DNA from: a virus
Reading direction: 5' to 3' (one strand)
DNA length: 39,233 nt
Virus record (IMG/VR): IMGVR_UViG_3300032217_001070
Location: 1 to 39,233 of that record
Shown: in pieces, positions 1-9,209 of the stretch
How the letters are laid out: each line of letters opens with the position of its first letter
Numbering within the stretch: position 1 is the first letter of the stretch
The notes under the pieces: generated by a model
Seen by the model: only the letters and a program-made list of their open reading frames with translations
What the model was told of the DNA's origin: nothing
Databases searched by the model: none
Position numbers and translations under genes: made by a program

Positions 1-1
1 C

Positions 2-1360
2 ATGCAGACTGTATTACGCAGAGATGGCGTTACAGAAATGCCGGCAACACCGATCTATGAGGAAAAGATTATCACTCGTAAGGCTACTATTATGCGTGGG
101 CCTGATGTGGGACTTGTTTATTTTAAGGACTTTATATGCCCACTCAATGCACCATCAGTAGATGAGGCAGACATTGTGGCTCATTTTTATGATGTTCCGG
201 TTGCAACTCTATCAGATCTATACCAACGCAAGAACCTATTGGACATGTCCACAGAGCAAAGCGTACTAGCGACAAAGAGTGCTATTGAGCTAATTCGGTC
301 GCTTGCCGGTGAATCCGGAGAACCTAAAGCCGGCATTAGTCAGGCTAAAATCGAGCGTGGTGAGACAACACAAGCTCCGAACACTGAGAACCCTTTGGTA
401 GAGGTTGCTGAAGTTTATATGACTTACGACGCAGACGGAGACGGGATCCTAGAGGAAATCATGGTTCTAGTTGATGTTAAGAACCGTCGGGCCTTGTTCT
501 ACGACTATACCGCAAACCTTACTCCTGATGGTAGGCGTCCATTTACCGTAATCAGGTGCAATCCGGTGGACGGTCGTTGGTACGGGATCGGGTCAGTTGA
601 GATGTTCGAGCCAAGCCAAAACTTTGTAGATTTGACGATTAACCGGATCTCTTTTGCACAGGGAGGATCCGGACGTGTTACGTTCTGGCAACCAGACGCC
701 ACGTTGGAGGGTAGGTCTAATCCTCACCTTGTTCTCAATAACGGTGGTACTTACACACTGGCACACGGCAAGACGCCTAAAGATGCCCTTGAGTACGTGG
801 CCCTTCCTGAAGTGAAGAGCGAATACCTATTTAAGATGGTTGAGTTCTTCCTTCAGGTTGTGCAACTCGAATCAGGGGTAGTGAATGCCGGAGATCAGCA
901 GTTCGCAGGACTTGAGCCAGCCAAGCTAGCCACTGGCATACGCAACATCGAGAAATCAGGTCAGGAAATGTTTGCCTTGTACCTATCCCACTTGGAACAA
1001 GGGGTTCAGCTAGTCCTAGACCGGTTAGTGAAATTGATTTTCAGAAATATGGACTCCAAGGAGGTGTTCACTTATCTGGAAGGAGACAAGGCTCAAATCG
1101 GATCCATCACGCCGGAGGAGGTTGCTAACTTGGATATGGATGTTCGACTGCTTCTGACACGGTATCGTGGCGAGCAGATCCTACAATCTTCTACCCAAGG
1201 GGCTAACCTAGTTCAGCAATTCTACGCATATCCACCGGTTATTCAGCAGAAGGTAGCAAGCCTTTACATTCAAATGCTAAAAGCTCTTCAAATTGCTGAT
1301 GCGGAGACGATCATAACCCCTTTAGATCCTTCTCAAGTGCAACAGAATCCGAATGGATAA
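2..1360 (+). CDS. Portal protein, N-terminus cut by window edge
   Basis: Likely the dodecameric head-tail portal through which DNA is packaged and ejected. The 452 visible residues include a central stretch (GIGSVEMFEPSQ, then a helical region with NFVDLTINRIS) and a long helical C-terminal half ending in polar residues, as in podovirus-type portals. The frame is open to the left edge and portals of this kind are usually longer (about 600-700 aa), so the true N-terminus lies outside the window. It overlaps the next gene by 8 nt. Terminase lies at the opposite end of the window, consistent with a terminase-portal order in a permuted genome. The assignment rests on recalled family character and position, not on a catalytic motif. 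Confidence 0.68.
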   Translation: MQTVLRRDGVTEMPATPIYEEKIITRKATIMRGPDVGLVYFKDFICPLNAPSVDEADIVAHFYDVPVATLSDLYQRKNLLDMSTEQSVLATKSAIELIRSLAGESGEPKAGISQAKIERGETTQAPNTENPLVEVAEVYMTYDADGDGILEEIMVLVDVKNRRALFYDYTANLTPDGRRPFTVIRCNPVDGRWYGIGSVEMFEPSQNFVDLTINRISFAQGGSGRVTFWQPDATLEGRSNPHLVLNNGGTYTLAHGKTPKDALEYVALPEVKSEYLFKMVEFFLQVVQLESGVVNAGDQQFAGLEPAKLATGIRNIEKSGQEMFALYLSHLEQGVQLVLDRLVKLIFRNMDSKEVFTYLEGDKAQIGSITPEEVANLDMDVRLLLTRYRGEQILQSSTQGANLVQQFYAYPPVIQQKVASLYIQMLKALQIADAETIITPLDPSQVQQNPNG

Positions 1361-1634
1361 GAACGAGGCACGGGATCGGTCGATAACAGTAGCGCAGGAA
1401 ACGATAGCCGACATTAAGGCACTTAGGCAAAATCAGTCGTTTCAACGTTACTGGGTAAGGAGACTAGGCGGGATTACGGCAGGACTGGCACAAGGGATTT
1501 TGGACGAGGAAAAAGACCTTAACACTGTCATGATTAACTTAGAGAAGTACCGACAATTAAAGGCATTGTCCCGAATGATGGATGAGGATGAGGCTTCTGC
1601 GATGCGAGTCCTGCAAAATGAGGTAAAGAAATGA
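1353..1634 (+). CDS. Small helical protein downstream of portal
   Basis: A 93-aa, strongly charged and almost entirely helical protein of unknown function. Its ATG lies inside the portal gene (8-nt overlap) and its stop overlaps the next start as ATGA, so it is co-translated with virion genes. Position suggests a head assembly or portal accessory factor, but no family motif is recognised. Confidence 0.7.
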   Translation: MDKNEARDRSITVAQETIADIKALRQNQSFQRYWVRRLGGITAGLAQGILDEEKDLNTVMINLEKYRQLKALSRMMDEDEASAMRVLQNEVKK

Positions 1635-2179
1635 GCGATGACATACGGAGAATCCAAGACGATCTTCAACGGCAACGTCAGGAATTAGAGAAATCGGCAA
1701 GCCTATTAAAGAATACCCAGCCTAGAGTATTTTCTGGTACGGACGGATCTTTCAAGTCTCCAAATAAGAGATTTTCGTTTGGTACAACAAACCTTAACCA
1801 AGACCCATTTTCGATAACAAGCAGAACTAACGGAATAGGCGTAACCGCTGGAACTATAAATGGAATAATTCCTACAAATCTCTTTAGTTTTGGAACAAAA
1901 CTAAGGAATTGCACTATTATAGCTAGATGTACGAGTACAAATGGAGTCGTAAAATCCGCAATACTTGAAGTAGGCCCACCGGACGGAAAGCCTCAAGAAT
2001 GGGCTAAGGGTCAGGCTCCTGAAAACCTTTATGTTGCACTTGTTAAAATAACCGAAGGAAACCCATCTCGGCTAGTATCTTCATCAGTTGGAGCATGGCC
2101 CATATGGGTAAGGAATCTTTTAACGTATCCGCCGGAGTTGTTTTATTCGTGGAACTACTTTAGCGGTCGAACAGGATAA
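1631..2179 (+). CDS. Hypothetical virion-region protein
   Basis: A 182-aa protein with a short N-terminal coiled-coil segment (about residues 4-28, rich in R, Q, E and L), then a beta-rich Gly/Thr/Ser/Asn portion with several FSFGT-like stretches. This layout, a short helical anchor followed by beta structure, is common in head- or tail-attached decoration proteins, but no specific family is recognised. Translation is coupled to the preceding gene by an ATGA overlap. Confidence 0.65.
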   Translation: MSDDIRRIQDDLQRQRQELEKSASLLKNTQPRVFSGTDGSFKSPNKRFSFGTTNLNQDPFSITSRTNGIGVTAGTINGIIPTNLFSFGTKLRNCTIIARCTSTNGVVKSAILEVGPPDGKPQEWAKGQAPENLYVALVKITEGNPSRLVSSSVGAWPIWVRNLLTYPPELFYSWNYFSGRTG

Positions 2180-2190
2180 CGTTAAACGTC

Positions 2191-4062
2191 ATGCCTTATT
2201 TCACATGGCCGGAAAGCATAAGGGTATGGGGTAATCTTTCTTTTGGAGACAGCTATTATCTCGCATATTACGACTGGTTCAGACAGCAACACGTTACCGG
2301 ACAGGAGACAGGCGCATTTGAGCAAGGTATAGATATTGTCAAAAAGGACATAAATGGCGTTGCAATAACATATAGTACAACACGAAGTTATTGTGGCACA
2401 ATAAATGGCCCTCCATTTAGTCCTCTTACAACTTTTGGTTCTGCAACAACAAAATATAAGAATATCATTGGGCAGGGACGGACACACTGGGTAACGCATG
2501 TAGAAAAAGGAAAATTCATATACCAACAACCACAAGCAGGAGGTGGGTATAGATGGAAATCAAGCTCTACATCGACAAGCGTTGTCGATGTGAACGAGTT
2601 TAGGGTTGGAAAAGAAAATTGGCCGTATGAAACATATTTCGGGAGAAATCTTTATGGCACAGTTAGTGGCAGACAGCTAGCTAACGGATATTACACAGGC
2701 ATCCCAACTTTCAGTGGAAGCAAGACGACAACAGGATACACAATTCTCGACAAGACAGAACTCAAGCAGACAACTGGCAAGGTTTATGGAATAATCGATC
2801 TTGGTGATGCTGGGCCTTATTATCGTCCAGAAACACAACCAAAAAACTTCTTATGGGTTCCAAACGGTAATGACTACTATGGGGAAATTAGATATGAGTC
2901 ACTCCTAGACAAGATTGGAGTTGGGTTTTATGGGTTCAGAGATAGATCGTATTCATTTGATCAAGATAGGCCAATCCTGTCTCTTGCTGGAATAAGCGGT
3001 GTAGCAACAGAGGATAAAGAATCTGAAACAACGACAACTATTCCTGTTTCCTTTATTCGAGCAACATTTACTCAAAATGTAAATGGAAGAACGACACAAC
3101 GAGGTGAGCCGGCAATAATGGGTTCATATCAGTATCCTGAAGGTGTGTATAAGACAACAACAGTCACCGAATTTTTTTCTTCTTATAAAAATTATAACTT
3201 ACCACCAATCGTAGATACTCGAACAAAAACATTAATATCTGTCTTGTGGTCAGTCAAAACTGGTGAAAATTATGTTGGGTTTGCAAAACTAGAATACACA
3301 AAAAACGGAACTACAATATCTAATAATGAATGGATCAAAACAACATACGTAGATCATCCATTCCCTGCGGTTGGAGGGGGAGAGTCCGCTATTGTGGATG
3401 AAAACTTCGGATTCAACACGCATTATTATTGGGGAAGGAATGAAGCCGGAAGAACGCTTGCAAAATGGCCGGTAAATATAGGTTGGCTAGCCCAAGCATA
3501 CGATACAAGTAAGGCCGGATATTACTACACCAATCCAAATTCTATGTATAAAGATCCGACAGATCTTTCAACTTACCTAAGTGTAAATTACTACAAATGC
3601 TTTGACGGGACATGCGTTGATATAGCGCATGTTGCAAACAAGGACTTCTTTCAGACAGCAAAAACAGCAAATAACACAGTAGCATTTCATACGTATAAAC
3701 AACCTAGAAATGCCGAAAAACGGAAGTTTGGAACAGATTCACTTGTAAGCAGACTTGATTATAGCGCACGGACAACAAGCAAAATGGACATATACTATCA
3801 TTCTAACGCACCATATACAGGGTATCCGTCGTATAGTAAGGGGCCGTTTGGGGATCCCATGAGTTACCAAGGATCCGCAACTTATAAAGATGAATATAGC
3901 AACATAAAATCTAAAACAGTTTATGCAAATGAAGGGAACTATCTTTTGGGGCCAGCGCAACATGGAATTGGTTCTTTCGACTATCAAGGGGCGGGTGATT
4001 CAGACAGACCCCCCCTAGCGTTTCAGCAGTCAAACCTAGTTGCGGATTATTGGAATCACTAG
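2191..4062 (+). CDS. Large tyrosine/glycine/threonine-rich virion protein (putative appendage)
   Basis: A 623-aa protein of unknown family, rich in Tyr, Gly, Thr, Asn and Ser, with no predicted membrane segment or enzyme motif. It looks like an all-beta structural or receptor-binding protein. Codon and base use are clearly more AT-rich than in the capsid and replication genes (many ACA, AAA, AAT codons), which suggests a recently exchanged or fast-evolving host-range gene. It sits directly before a glycosyltransferase and a sugar epimerase, so it is one possible substrate for decoration. It starts 11 nt after the previous stop without a clear Shine-Dalgarno motif. Confidence 0.7.
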   Translation: MPYFTWPESIRVWGNLSFGDSYYLAYYDWFRQQHVTGQETGAFEQGIDIVKKDINGVAITYSTTRSYCGTINGPPFSPLTTFGSATTKYKNIIGQGRTHWVTHVEKGKFIYQQPQAGGGYRWKSSSTSTSVVDVNEFRVGKENWPYETYFGRNLYGTVSGRQLANGYYTGIPTFSGSKTTTGYTILDKTELKQTTGKVYGIIDLGDAGPYYRPETQPKNFLWVPNGNDYYGEIRYESLLDKIGVGFYGFRDRSYSFDQDRPILSLAGISGVATEDKESETTTTIPVSFIRATFTQNVNGRTTQRGEPAIMGSYQYPEGVYKTTTVTEFFSSYKNYNLPPIVDTRTKTLISVLWSVKTGENYVGFAKLEYTKNGTTISNNEWIKTTYVDHPFPAVGGGESAIVDENFGFNTHYYWGRNEAGRTLAKWPVNIGWLAQAYDTSKAGYYYTNPNSMYKDPTDLSTYLSVNYYKCFDGTCVDIAHVANKDFFQTAKTANNTVAFHTYKQPRNAEKRKFGTDSLVSRLDYSARTTSKMDIYYHSNAPYTGYPSYSKGPFGDPMSYQGSATYKDEYSNIKSKTVYANEGNYLLGPAQHGIGSFDYQGAGDSDRPPLAFQQSNLVADYWNH

Positions 4063-4074
4063 CTATTAAGTGTT

Positions 4075-5133
4075 ATGAATAGGATCTCAATAGTTATTCC
4101 GTGTACTTTGTCTTACTCTTACGCAATCGAGGAATGCGTTGTAGCAATATCCGTGGCACTCAAGGGAAGAAGTGCTGATTTATATATTTGCACCGATAAA
4201 AGTTCTTCCGTTATGGGGAAGTTAATGACGCTTCCTAGAATGGGTAACCTAAACATAAAAGAGGTTCAAGTGGATGTATGCGATAGCGGGGCCGTGCCTT
4301 ACAAGGAGAAAGCGCAAATAATAATTGCGAGACTTCTTGGAGCAGGATTTGATAAAGCTAGGGATGGTAACTACGACTTTTGCTGGATTGTTGAATCGGA
4401 CGTAATTGTTCACCCTGACTCCCTAGACTCGCTTATATGGGCACTCAATTATCCGTCATCACCACGATACGAGGTATCTTGTTCGACGTACTTCAACGGA
4501 TCCTTCTTGTGCGGAAGGGGTACTCCTCATAATCATATTGCTGAAGATTACCTACCGAGTGAAAAGGCGGGTGGAATAGAGTTATCCAAAAAGATTAAAG
4601 CGATGTCTAAGAAGTTGAATGCCTACGCCTTAAAGAGAAAGAATCCCCCCAAGGATATGATTAAGGAGATGGAAGAATTACATAAAAAACTTAAGGCATC
4701 TCCACCAAAAGCGAACGTATTTGCCCTAAACGCAAAAAAATGGAGAAAGCGTGGTTGGTTGGATCAGGCTTACGCCGGATCTGCCGTTCAGGGTGCAGTT
4801 CTCCCTACCGATTGGTGCGGGAACGGTTGTACCCTCCTCTCCAAGAAGGCACTGACGTTGAGTAACTTTATTGGGTATGCCGGACATGGTACACAAGACC
4901 TATTCCTTTGTTGGAACAAATGGTATCCGGCAGGGATTAAGATTGGATTAGTTGTAGGTGTTCCTGCCTACCACGTTAAAAAAGATCCGCAGGGCAACTT
5001 GTTTGCTTGGGAACCGTATTTTGTGCCTGAATGCGAGGAAACTGCCGGACATCTAAGGGTACGCCAGATCCCCTTTATTAAGTATAACTCAATCCCTCAA
5101 GACAATGAGCCTGTGCCTAAAGACGCCTCTTAG
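4075..5133 (+). CDS. GT-A-like glycosyltransferase
   Basis: 352 aa. The N-terminus (RISIVIPCTLSY) is the beta-strand start typical of family-2 nucleotide-sugar glycosyltransferases. An acidic motif (WIVESDVIVHPDSL, around residues 102-115) sits where the metal-binding DxD is expected, here in the form ESD. A later GHGTQDLFLC segment resembles the catalytic region of GT-A enzymes. A lysine-rich helical insert lies near residues 165-220. It overlaps the following sugar epimerase gene by 29 nt, so the pair probably acts together on a deoxysugar. The target could be the phage's own virion proteins or the host surface. Activity is inferred from fold motifs only. Confidence 0.6.
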   Translation: MNRISIVIPCTLSYSYAIEECVVAISVALKGRSADLYICTDKSSSVMGKLMTLPRMGNLNIKEVQVDVCDSGAVPYKEKAQIIIARLLGAGFDKARDGNYDFCWIVESDVIVHPDSLDSLIWALNYPSSPRYEVSCSTYFNGSFLCGRGTPHNHIAEDYLPSEKAGGIELSKKIKAMSKKLNAYALKRKNPPKDMIKEMEELHKKLKASPPKANVFALNAKKWRKRGWLDQAYAGSAVQGAVLPTDWCGNGCTLLSKKALTLSNFIGYAGHGTQDLFLCWNKWYPAGIKIGLVVGVPAYHVKKDPQGNLFAWEPYFVPECEETAGHLRVRQIPFIKYNSIPQDNEPVPKDAS

Positions 5134-5542
5134 GGTTATCGAGGACGGTAGGGGCCGGCTGATGGAAATGCTCAGAAATGATGAGCATGGATTCACCGGT
5201 TTTGGGCAAGTGTATATGACCACATGCAATCCCAACATAGTGAAGGCGTGGCACTTTCATAAGAAGCAGACGGATCAGTTTGTATGCGTGAGTGGGACGC
5301 TAAAGGTGGGTATTTACGACGAGGAAACAGGGAAAACAGAGACATACTACATAGGTGAAAATAGCCCATACAGGATTACCATACCCCCTAACCTATGGCA
5401 TGGTTTCATGGCATGCGGGACGAAAGAAGCGGTCGTTATCAATACCGTGGATCAACCATTCGACTATGCCGATCCGGACGAGTACCGGAGGCCGTATGAC
5501 GATAAAAACATACCTTACGAGTGGGCGATAAAATCTTTTTAA
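5105..5542 (+). CDS. RmlC-like cupin, dTDP-4-keto-6-deoxysugar epimerase family
   Basis: 145 aa, the size of a single cupin domain. The start (PLRVIEDGRGRLMEMLR) matches the usual RmlC opening with its D-x-RG motif. The core has VKAWHFHKKQTDQF, supplying the conserved His that acts as base in the epimerase family, and PPNLWHGF with the second conserved His. The family converts dTDP-4-keto-6-deoxy-glucose to the L-rhamno epimer. No other dTDP-sugar pathway gene is visible here, so substrate would come from the host. The gene overlaps the glycosyltransferase by 29 nt, which argues for joint function. Family assignment is good; the precise substrate is not. Confidence 0.82.
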   Translation: MSLCLKTPLRVIEDGRGRLMEMLRNDEHGFTGFGQVYMTTCNPNIVKAWHFHKKQTDQFVCVSGTLKVGIYDEETGKTETYYIGENSPYRITIPPNLWHGFMACGTKEAVVINTVDQPFDYADPDEYRRPYDDKNIPYEWAIKSF

Positions 5543-5550
5543 GATAGGTG

Positions 5551-5578
5551 TTGACAGGACGACAACAACCTACATACT
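5551..5578 (+). promoter_or_regulatory. Sigma70-type promoter for a leaderless scaffold mRNA
   Basis: Consensus -35 TTGACA at 5551-5556, a 16-bp spacer, and -10-like CATACT at 5573-5578. Seven nucleotides follow before the ATG of the scaffold gene at 5586, too few for a ribosome binding site, so transcription should begin at or next to the start codon. The 7-nt distance matches the other promoters in this window. The spacer contains GACAACAAC, a near match to the complement of the recurring TTGTTGTCA motif. Confidence 0.6.
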
Positions 5579-5585
5579 TCGATTT

Positions 5586-6599
5586 ATGGACGAAACGGAA
5601 GTGACTCCGGCGCAAGCCGAGCAACCTAACGCCACTACAACTAATTCAGGGGAGGCTCCAAAAGAGAATCCTGCTGAATCGTCGTTAAGCGTGGATGCAC
5701 TTGATGCGGTTGGCTACGAAAAACTCCTAAAAGATTTAGACGTCTCCAAGGAGGAAAAACCACCCGCCGAGGTAAAGGCTGAAGCAGAAGAAGTAAAAGA
5801 AGAGACGGTTCCGGAGGAACCCAAAAAAGAAGAATCCACCAAGGAAGAAGAGTCTGAAGATACCGAGGATCCAAGCAACCTACCCGAACGGGTGCGAATT
5901 GGTAATTGGTCAGAGGTAGAACGAAAGGCGATTGCGCTCAGGGCGAGAAACCCTGATATGTCACTTGACGAGGCACTTGCCAGAATCAAGGGAAATGAGC
6001 CTGAAAAGGCTGAAGAAACCAAGCAGTCAATGCCTTCACTGGATGAAGTAGAGGCTCAGGTTGCAAGGGTTAAAGCGGATCGAAAACAGGCACTTAAGGA
6101 CTTGGACTTCGAAAAATTGGGGGATCTTGACGAAACTCTTGACGGACTAAGGGAGAAACAGGCTCAACTTCGGGAATCCGCTAAGGAAGCAGAAGTTGAA
6201 GCCCGTGCAAGCTACCAGAGGTCAGTCGAGGATTCGAAGCGGAAAGCAGTCTCTTTTTATCCGGACACTACCGACAGGCAAAGTCAGTTAGTGCGCCGGA
6301 TGGTGGAAATCGATAATGCTCTTAAGGAGCAGGATAACCCACTTTACTATTCCGCCGATAAGCCTTTCAAGATCGCTCAAATGGCCGGAAACGACTTGGG
6401 AATCGCTCCCAAGGATCCTAACCGGAAGGTTGAGAAGGTCGTCACCCCAGCCCCATCAAGTGCATCCCGCAAAGCGATACAAACCCCAATAGCGAGTGGA
6501 AACGCTCGCTCAAACGGGAGCAGTATCAAATCGTTGGAAACTGTACTCGACGGGATTAGTGACGAAGAAGCCTTCCGGTCTTTGATCGGCAAGATCTAA
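5586..6599 (+). CDS. Putative scaffolding protein
   Basis: 337 aa, highly acidic and helical, with long Glu/Lys/Pro-rich low-complexity stretches in the first 110 residues (EEVKEETVPEEPKKEE), a central coiled coil (about residues 150-215) and a short basic C-terminal part. It lies directly upstream of the major capsid gene. These are the usual features of internal scaffolding proteins that guide procapsid assembly and then leave. Sequence motifs alone would not prove this. The start is set by the promoter 7 nt upstream; there is no Shine-Dalgarno motif. Confidence 0.68.
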   Translation: MDETEVTPAQAEQPNATTTNSGEAPKENPAESSLSVDALDAVGYEKLLKDLDVSKEEKPPAEVKAEAEEVKEETVPEEPKKEESTKEEESEDTEDPSNLPERVRIGNWSEVERKAIALRARNPDMSLDEALARIKGNEPEKAEETKQSMPSLDEVEAQVARVKADRKQALKDLDFEKLGDLDETLDGLREKQAQLRESAKEAEVEARASYQRSVEDSKRKAVSFYPDTTDRQSQLVRRMVEIDNALKEQDNPLYYSADKPFKIAQMAGNDLGIAPKDPNRKVEKVVTPAPSSASRKAIQTPIASGNARSNGSSIKSLETVLDGISDEEAFRSLIGKI

Positions 6600-6610
6600 G
6601 TTGTTAATTC

Positions 6611-6648
6611 GGGGCGATAGCCCCAGTCAGCAGTTACCGACTACTGCT
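6611..6648 (+). promoter_or_regulatory. Paired hairpins in the capsid-gene leader
   Basis: Two adjacent perfect stem-loops lie between scaffold and major capsid genes. The first is GGGGC-GATA-GCCCC at 6611-6624. The second has a 6-bp stem AGCAGT/ACTGCT at 6629-6634 and 6643-6648 around an 8-nt loop. No U-run follows, so these look more like mRNA stabilising or processing structures before the strong capsid ribosome binding site than a terminator. Confidence 0.45.
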
Positions 6649-6677
6649 CCCTCCAAAAGAAATAGGAGGATACACTT

Positions 6678-8177
6678 ATGGCAACAGCATTTAACCTAAG
6701 CGTACCTAATGTAAATCTAACGTCCGAGCTTAATGCTCAGACGACAAACAGTGATTTTCTCCCTAAACTTTGGAAGAAAGGCGTACAGATTAGCGAGGCT
6801 CAGGAGGATTACTTCAATGATTTTGAAGGTGGTTCTCAGAACTCTCCTATTATGTCTGTCACCGATCTTGCCAAAGGCGCAGGGCAGAAAATCACCTTCC
6901 GGACAATGGCCCAGTTGTTCGGTGACGGTGTTCAGGGCGACGAGATCGTAGGATCGAACGTCGAAGAGTTTCGAGTCGGGAGCTATACGCTCTCGGTCGA
7001 TTACCTCCGGCATGCGGTCAGCTACAACATCCGGACAGAAGATCAAACCGGTTTGATGACCGAACTTAAATCTAGCATCCCCAACTTGCTAGGTAATTGG
7101 CTCGGAAAAAAGAAAACCGAACGTCTTTTGAAGATGTTCATTCACAAAGGCAACGCTGAAAACACCGTTCGCCCTAATAACAAATCCAGTACGGATGCTC
7201 TTCGTAGCTCCGACATTCTGGACATGAATAACATCACTACCTTCGGACAGCAGATGAGAACCCGTGGCGCAAAACCCGCCATCGTTGGCAAAGTCGGTAA
7301 GAATACCGTTAATGCCTTCACTTTCATCTCGACTGGCGAAGGCTTGTTGTCGTTGAAGAATTCTTCTGACTACAAGCAAGCACTTCGTGACGGTGGACTC
7401 CGTGGTGATGAAAATTACATCTTCAAAGGTGGATTTTCCAACATCAACGGCCACGTAATCCGGTCTTATGACCCGATTGATCACGACGGATGGGGGCCGG
7501 TTGGCTCTCCTCTGAATGCTAAGGCATATTTGGGTGCTGATCTAACCACTGCTCCGACTGCTTCCTTCGGTTTGAAGGGTGGCGGATCGACTTCTGCTGG
7601 TGATAAGACTGCTCCTAAATACTTCGAGTTCTTCTCGAATTACGCCTACAAATGGTCGCCGGATGATGCTCTGAGTGCTGGAAGTACCGACAAATACGTC
7701 CTCATCTATAACCTTTCGGGTACGGATGCTGGAAAGTATTGCCTCTACTCCTACACAACGAATAACGGCAACCAGTTGACCATTACTGGCGCACTCAAGA
7801 AAACCACGGACACTGCCGGAGCCTATCTGAAGGCAACTATCGGTGCGGTATCTGCTGACGCCTCAACTGGCGTTTGGGCAAATGCCAACCTGAGCCGGCA
7901 ACACCCCGTTGGTTCCCTCATTGTGGAAACCAACAGTTCCGGTGTTCCGATTGGTCGTACTGTGGTTCTCGGAGCTTCCTCGGCCCTGCGTGGCTACGGA
8001 CGCTTCACGAACGAGCGTACCGAAGAAATGTTTGACGGTGATTTCATCCGCAAGGTGTATATCACTTCGATCTTCGGTCAGACTCCGTTCCAACGTCCCG
8101 ACGGGCGTTACCCGAACTATGCAGTCGTAGAACATGCGATTGCCTACGCCGGTCTGAACCTCCCAGTGATCAGCTAA
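6678..8177 (+). CDS. Major capsid protein, N4-gp56 family
   Basis: 499 aa. The N-terminal third carries the family pattern: a SVTDLAKGAGQKITFR strand, then GDGVQGDEIVGSN and VEEFRVGSYTLSVDYLRHAV, followed by a long helix with KKKTERLL. These correspond to the HK97-fold capsid subunits of the N4-gp56 family. It has the clearest Shine-Dalgarno sequence in the window (AGGAGG at 6665-6670, 7 nt before ATG), expected for the most abundant virion protein. Two hairpins lie upstream and a strong hairpin lies downstream, so this gene is probably expressed at a different level from its neighbours. Confidence 0.87.
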   Translation: MATAFNLSVPNVNLTSELNAQTTNSDFLPKLWKKGVQISEAQEDYFNDFEGGSQNSPIMSVTDLAKGAGQKITFRTMAQLFGDGVQGDEIVGSNVEEFRVGSYTLSVDYLRHAVSYNIRTEDQTGLMTELKSSIPNLLGNWLGKKKTERLLKMFIHKGNAENTVRPNNKSSTDALRSSDILDMNNITTFGQQMRTRGAKPAIVGKVGKNTVNAFTFISTGEGLLSLKNSSDYKQALRDGGLRGDENYIFKGGFSNINGHVIRSYDPIDHDGWGPVGSPLNAKAYLGADLTTAPTASFGLKGGGSTSAGDKTAPKYFEFFSNYAYKWSPDDALSAGSTDKYVLIYNLSGTDAGKYCLYSYTTNNGNQLTITGALKKTTDTAGAYLKATIGAVSADASTGVWANANLSRQHPVGSLIVETNSSGVPIGRTVVLGASSALRGYGRFTNERTEEMFDGDFIRKVYITSIFGQTPFQRPDGRYPNYAVVEHAIAYAGLNLPVIS

Positions 8178-8202
8178 TAGACTGAAAAACTGAATCGTTG
8201 TA

Positions 8203-8232
8203 CCCCGCCTAGACCTAAAAATCTAGGCGGGG
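8203..8232 (+). terminator. Strong hairpin after the capsid gene
   Basis: An 11-bp perfect GC-rich stem (8203-8213 with 8222-8232) around an A-rich 8-nt loop, followed within 5 nt by CTTTT. It lies 25 nt past the capsid stop and 13 nt before the next gene. It is probably a partial intrinsic terminator or a 3' stabiliser that keeps capsid mRNA in excess over adaptor mRNA. Confidence 0.65.
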
Positions 8233-8245
8233 GCAACTTTTAACA

Positions 8246-8533
8246 ATGAAAGCAATTCTCTACATCTCAGGAGTTTCCCGTGCCATCAACGGGCCTATTA
8301 CGTATCTAAACGGAAAATCTCATAGAGAGTACACATTTACTTGGTCTGATTTATACCAAAAGCACATCCTAAACGGAAAAGAGATCGGGATTGAGGATAA
8401 TTCAATCATCCTAGATCTGACCACTTCAGAGGAAAACACTTATCAAAAGGCAGTTGTCATGCTCTTGGACGAACCCCAAGAAAACGTTATAGAGGCTCCT
8501 AAGCGCAAGAAAGTAGTCAAAAATGACAGTTAA
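8246..8533 (+). CDS. Hypothetical protein between capsid and adaptor
   Basis: 95 aa, mixed alpha/beta, with a lysine-rich C-terminal tail (KRKKVVKND). It starts 13 nt after the capsid terminator hairpin and overlaps the adaptor gene by 11 nt. It may be a small head protein; no family is recognised. Confidence 0.62.
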   Translation: MKAILYISGVSRAINGPITYLNGKSHREYTFTWSDLYQKHILNGKEIGIEDNSIILDLTTSEENTYQKAVVMLLDEPQENVIEAPKRKKVVKNDS

Positions 8534-9209
8534 AACCGTTTTTGACGATCTTTGGGGTAATTGGGGATTCGAAGCTGAAACAAACGTAACGGCATTCCTG
8601 AGGGATCGTACCGTAAATACCCTTAATTCGGCCATGCAACTCATTTGGTCAAACGCCAAAGAGATGTCTTATTTCGCCCGTGAAACTATTACCGTTACTG
8701 TAAATAGCTCAGGGGTTGCCTCACTAGATGATGACATCCAAACAGTCATCGGGCCGGTGAGGGTAGCTTCCACAAACCAACCGCTTTTACAGATTTCCAG
8801 TAGGGGAGCATACGAACGTTTTGGACTCCTCTTTGGGGATTCTCCTACGATTTCATCTGGAACACCACAATTCTACTTTCTTGAAGAAAACCGTCAGGCT
8901 ACGGCAGATTCGGTAAGACTGCGGATCCTGACTGTTCCGGCCCCTGCATCTACGGCAAGTATTTCAGTGGACGTTATTAAACAACCCACACGGTACTCCT
9001 ATTCTGATTATGCGTCGGAAACGGTTATCGCAGTGCCTCATAACTATGAATCAATCCTACTTCCGGTAGTCCGTAAGCTGGGTCTAGGTACTAGGTTCTT
9101 TGTAGATAAAGGGCGTGAATCGTTTGTTGAACAGGACTATCAGAATGCACTAGCAGTGCTTTCCGGAACGTCACCTAGAGTTACGCCTAAGGAGGCAAAG
9201 GCAAAATGA
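8523..9209 (+). CDS. Head-to-tail adaptor-like protein
   Basis: 228 aa. An N-terminal helical part (LWGNWGF; LRDRTVNTLNSAMQLIW) is followed by a beta domain and a C-terminal helical segment (HNYESILLPVVRKLG through ALAVL). This helix-beta-helix plan and the position after the capsid gene match the adaptor (gp4-like) proteins that bind the portal and extend the connector in podoviruses. An 11-nt overlap with the upstream gene and ATGA coupling to the next gene place it in the virion operon. Confidence 0.58.
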   Translation: MTVKTVFDDLWGNWGFEAETNVTAFLRDRTVNTLNSAMQLIWSNAKEMSYFARETITVTVNSSGVASLDDDIQTVIGPVRVASTNQPLLQISSRGAYERFGLLFGDSPTISSGTPQFYFLEENRQATADSVRLRILTVPAPASTASISVDVIKQPTRYSYSDYASETVIAVPHNYESILLPVVRKLGLGTRFFVDKGRESFVEQDYQNALAVLSGTSPRVTPKEAKAK

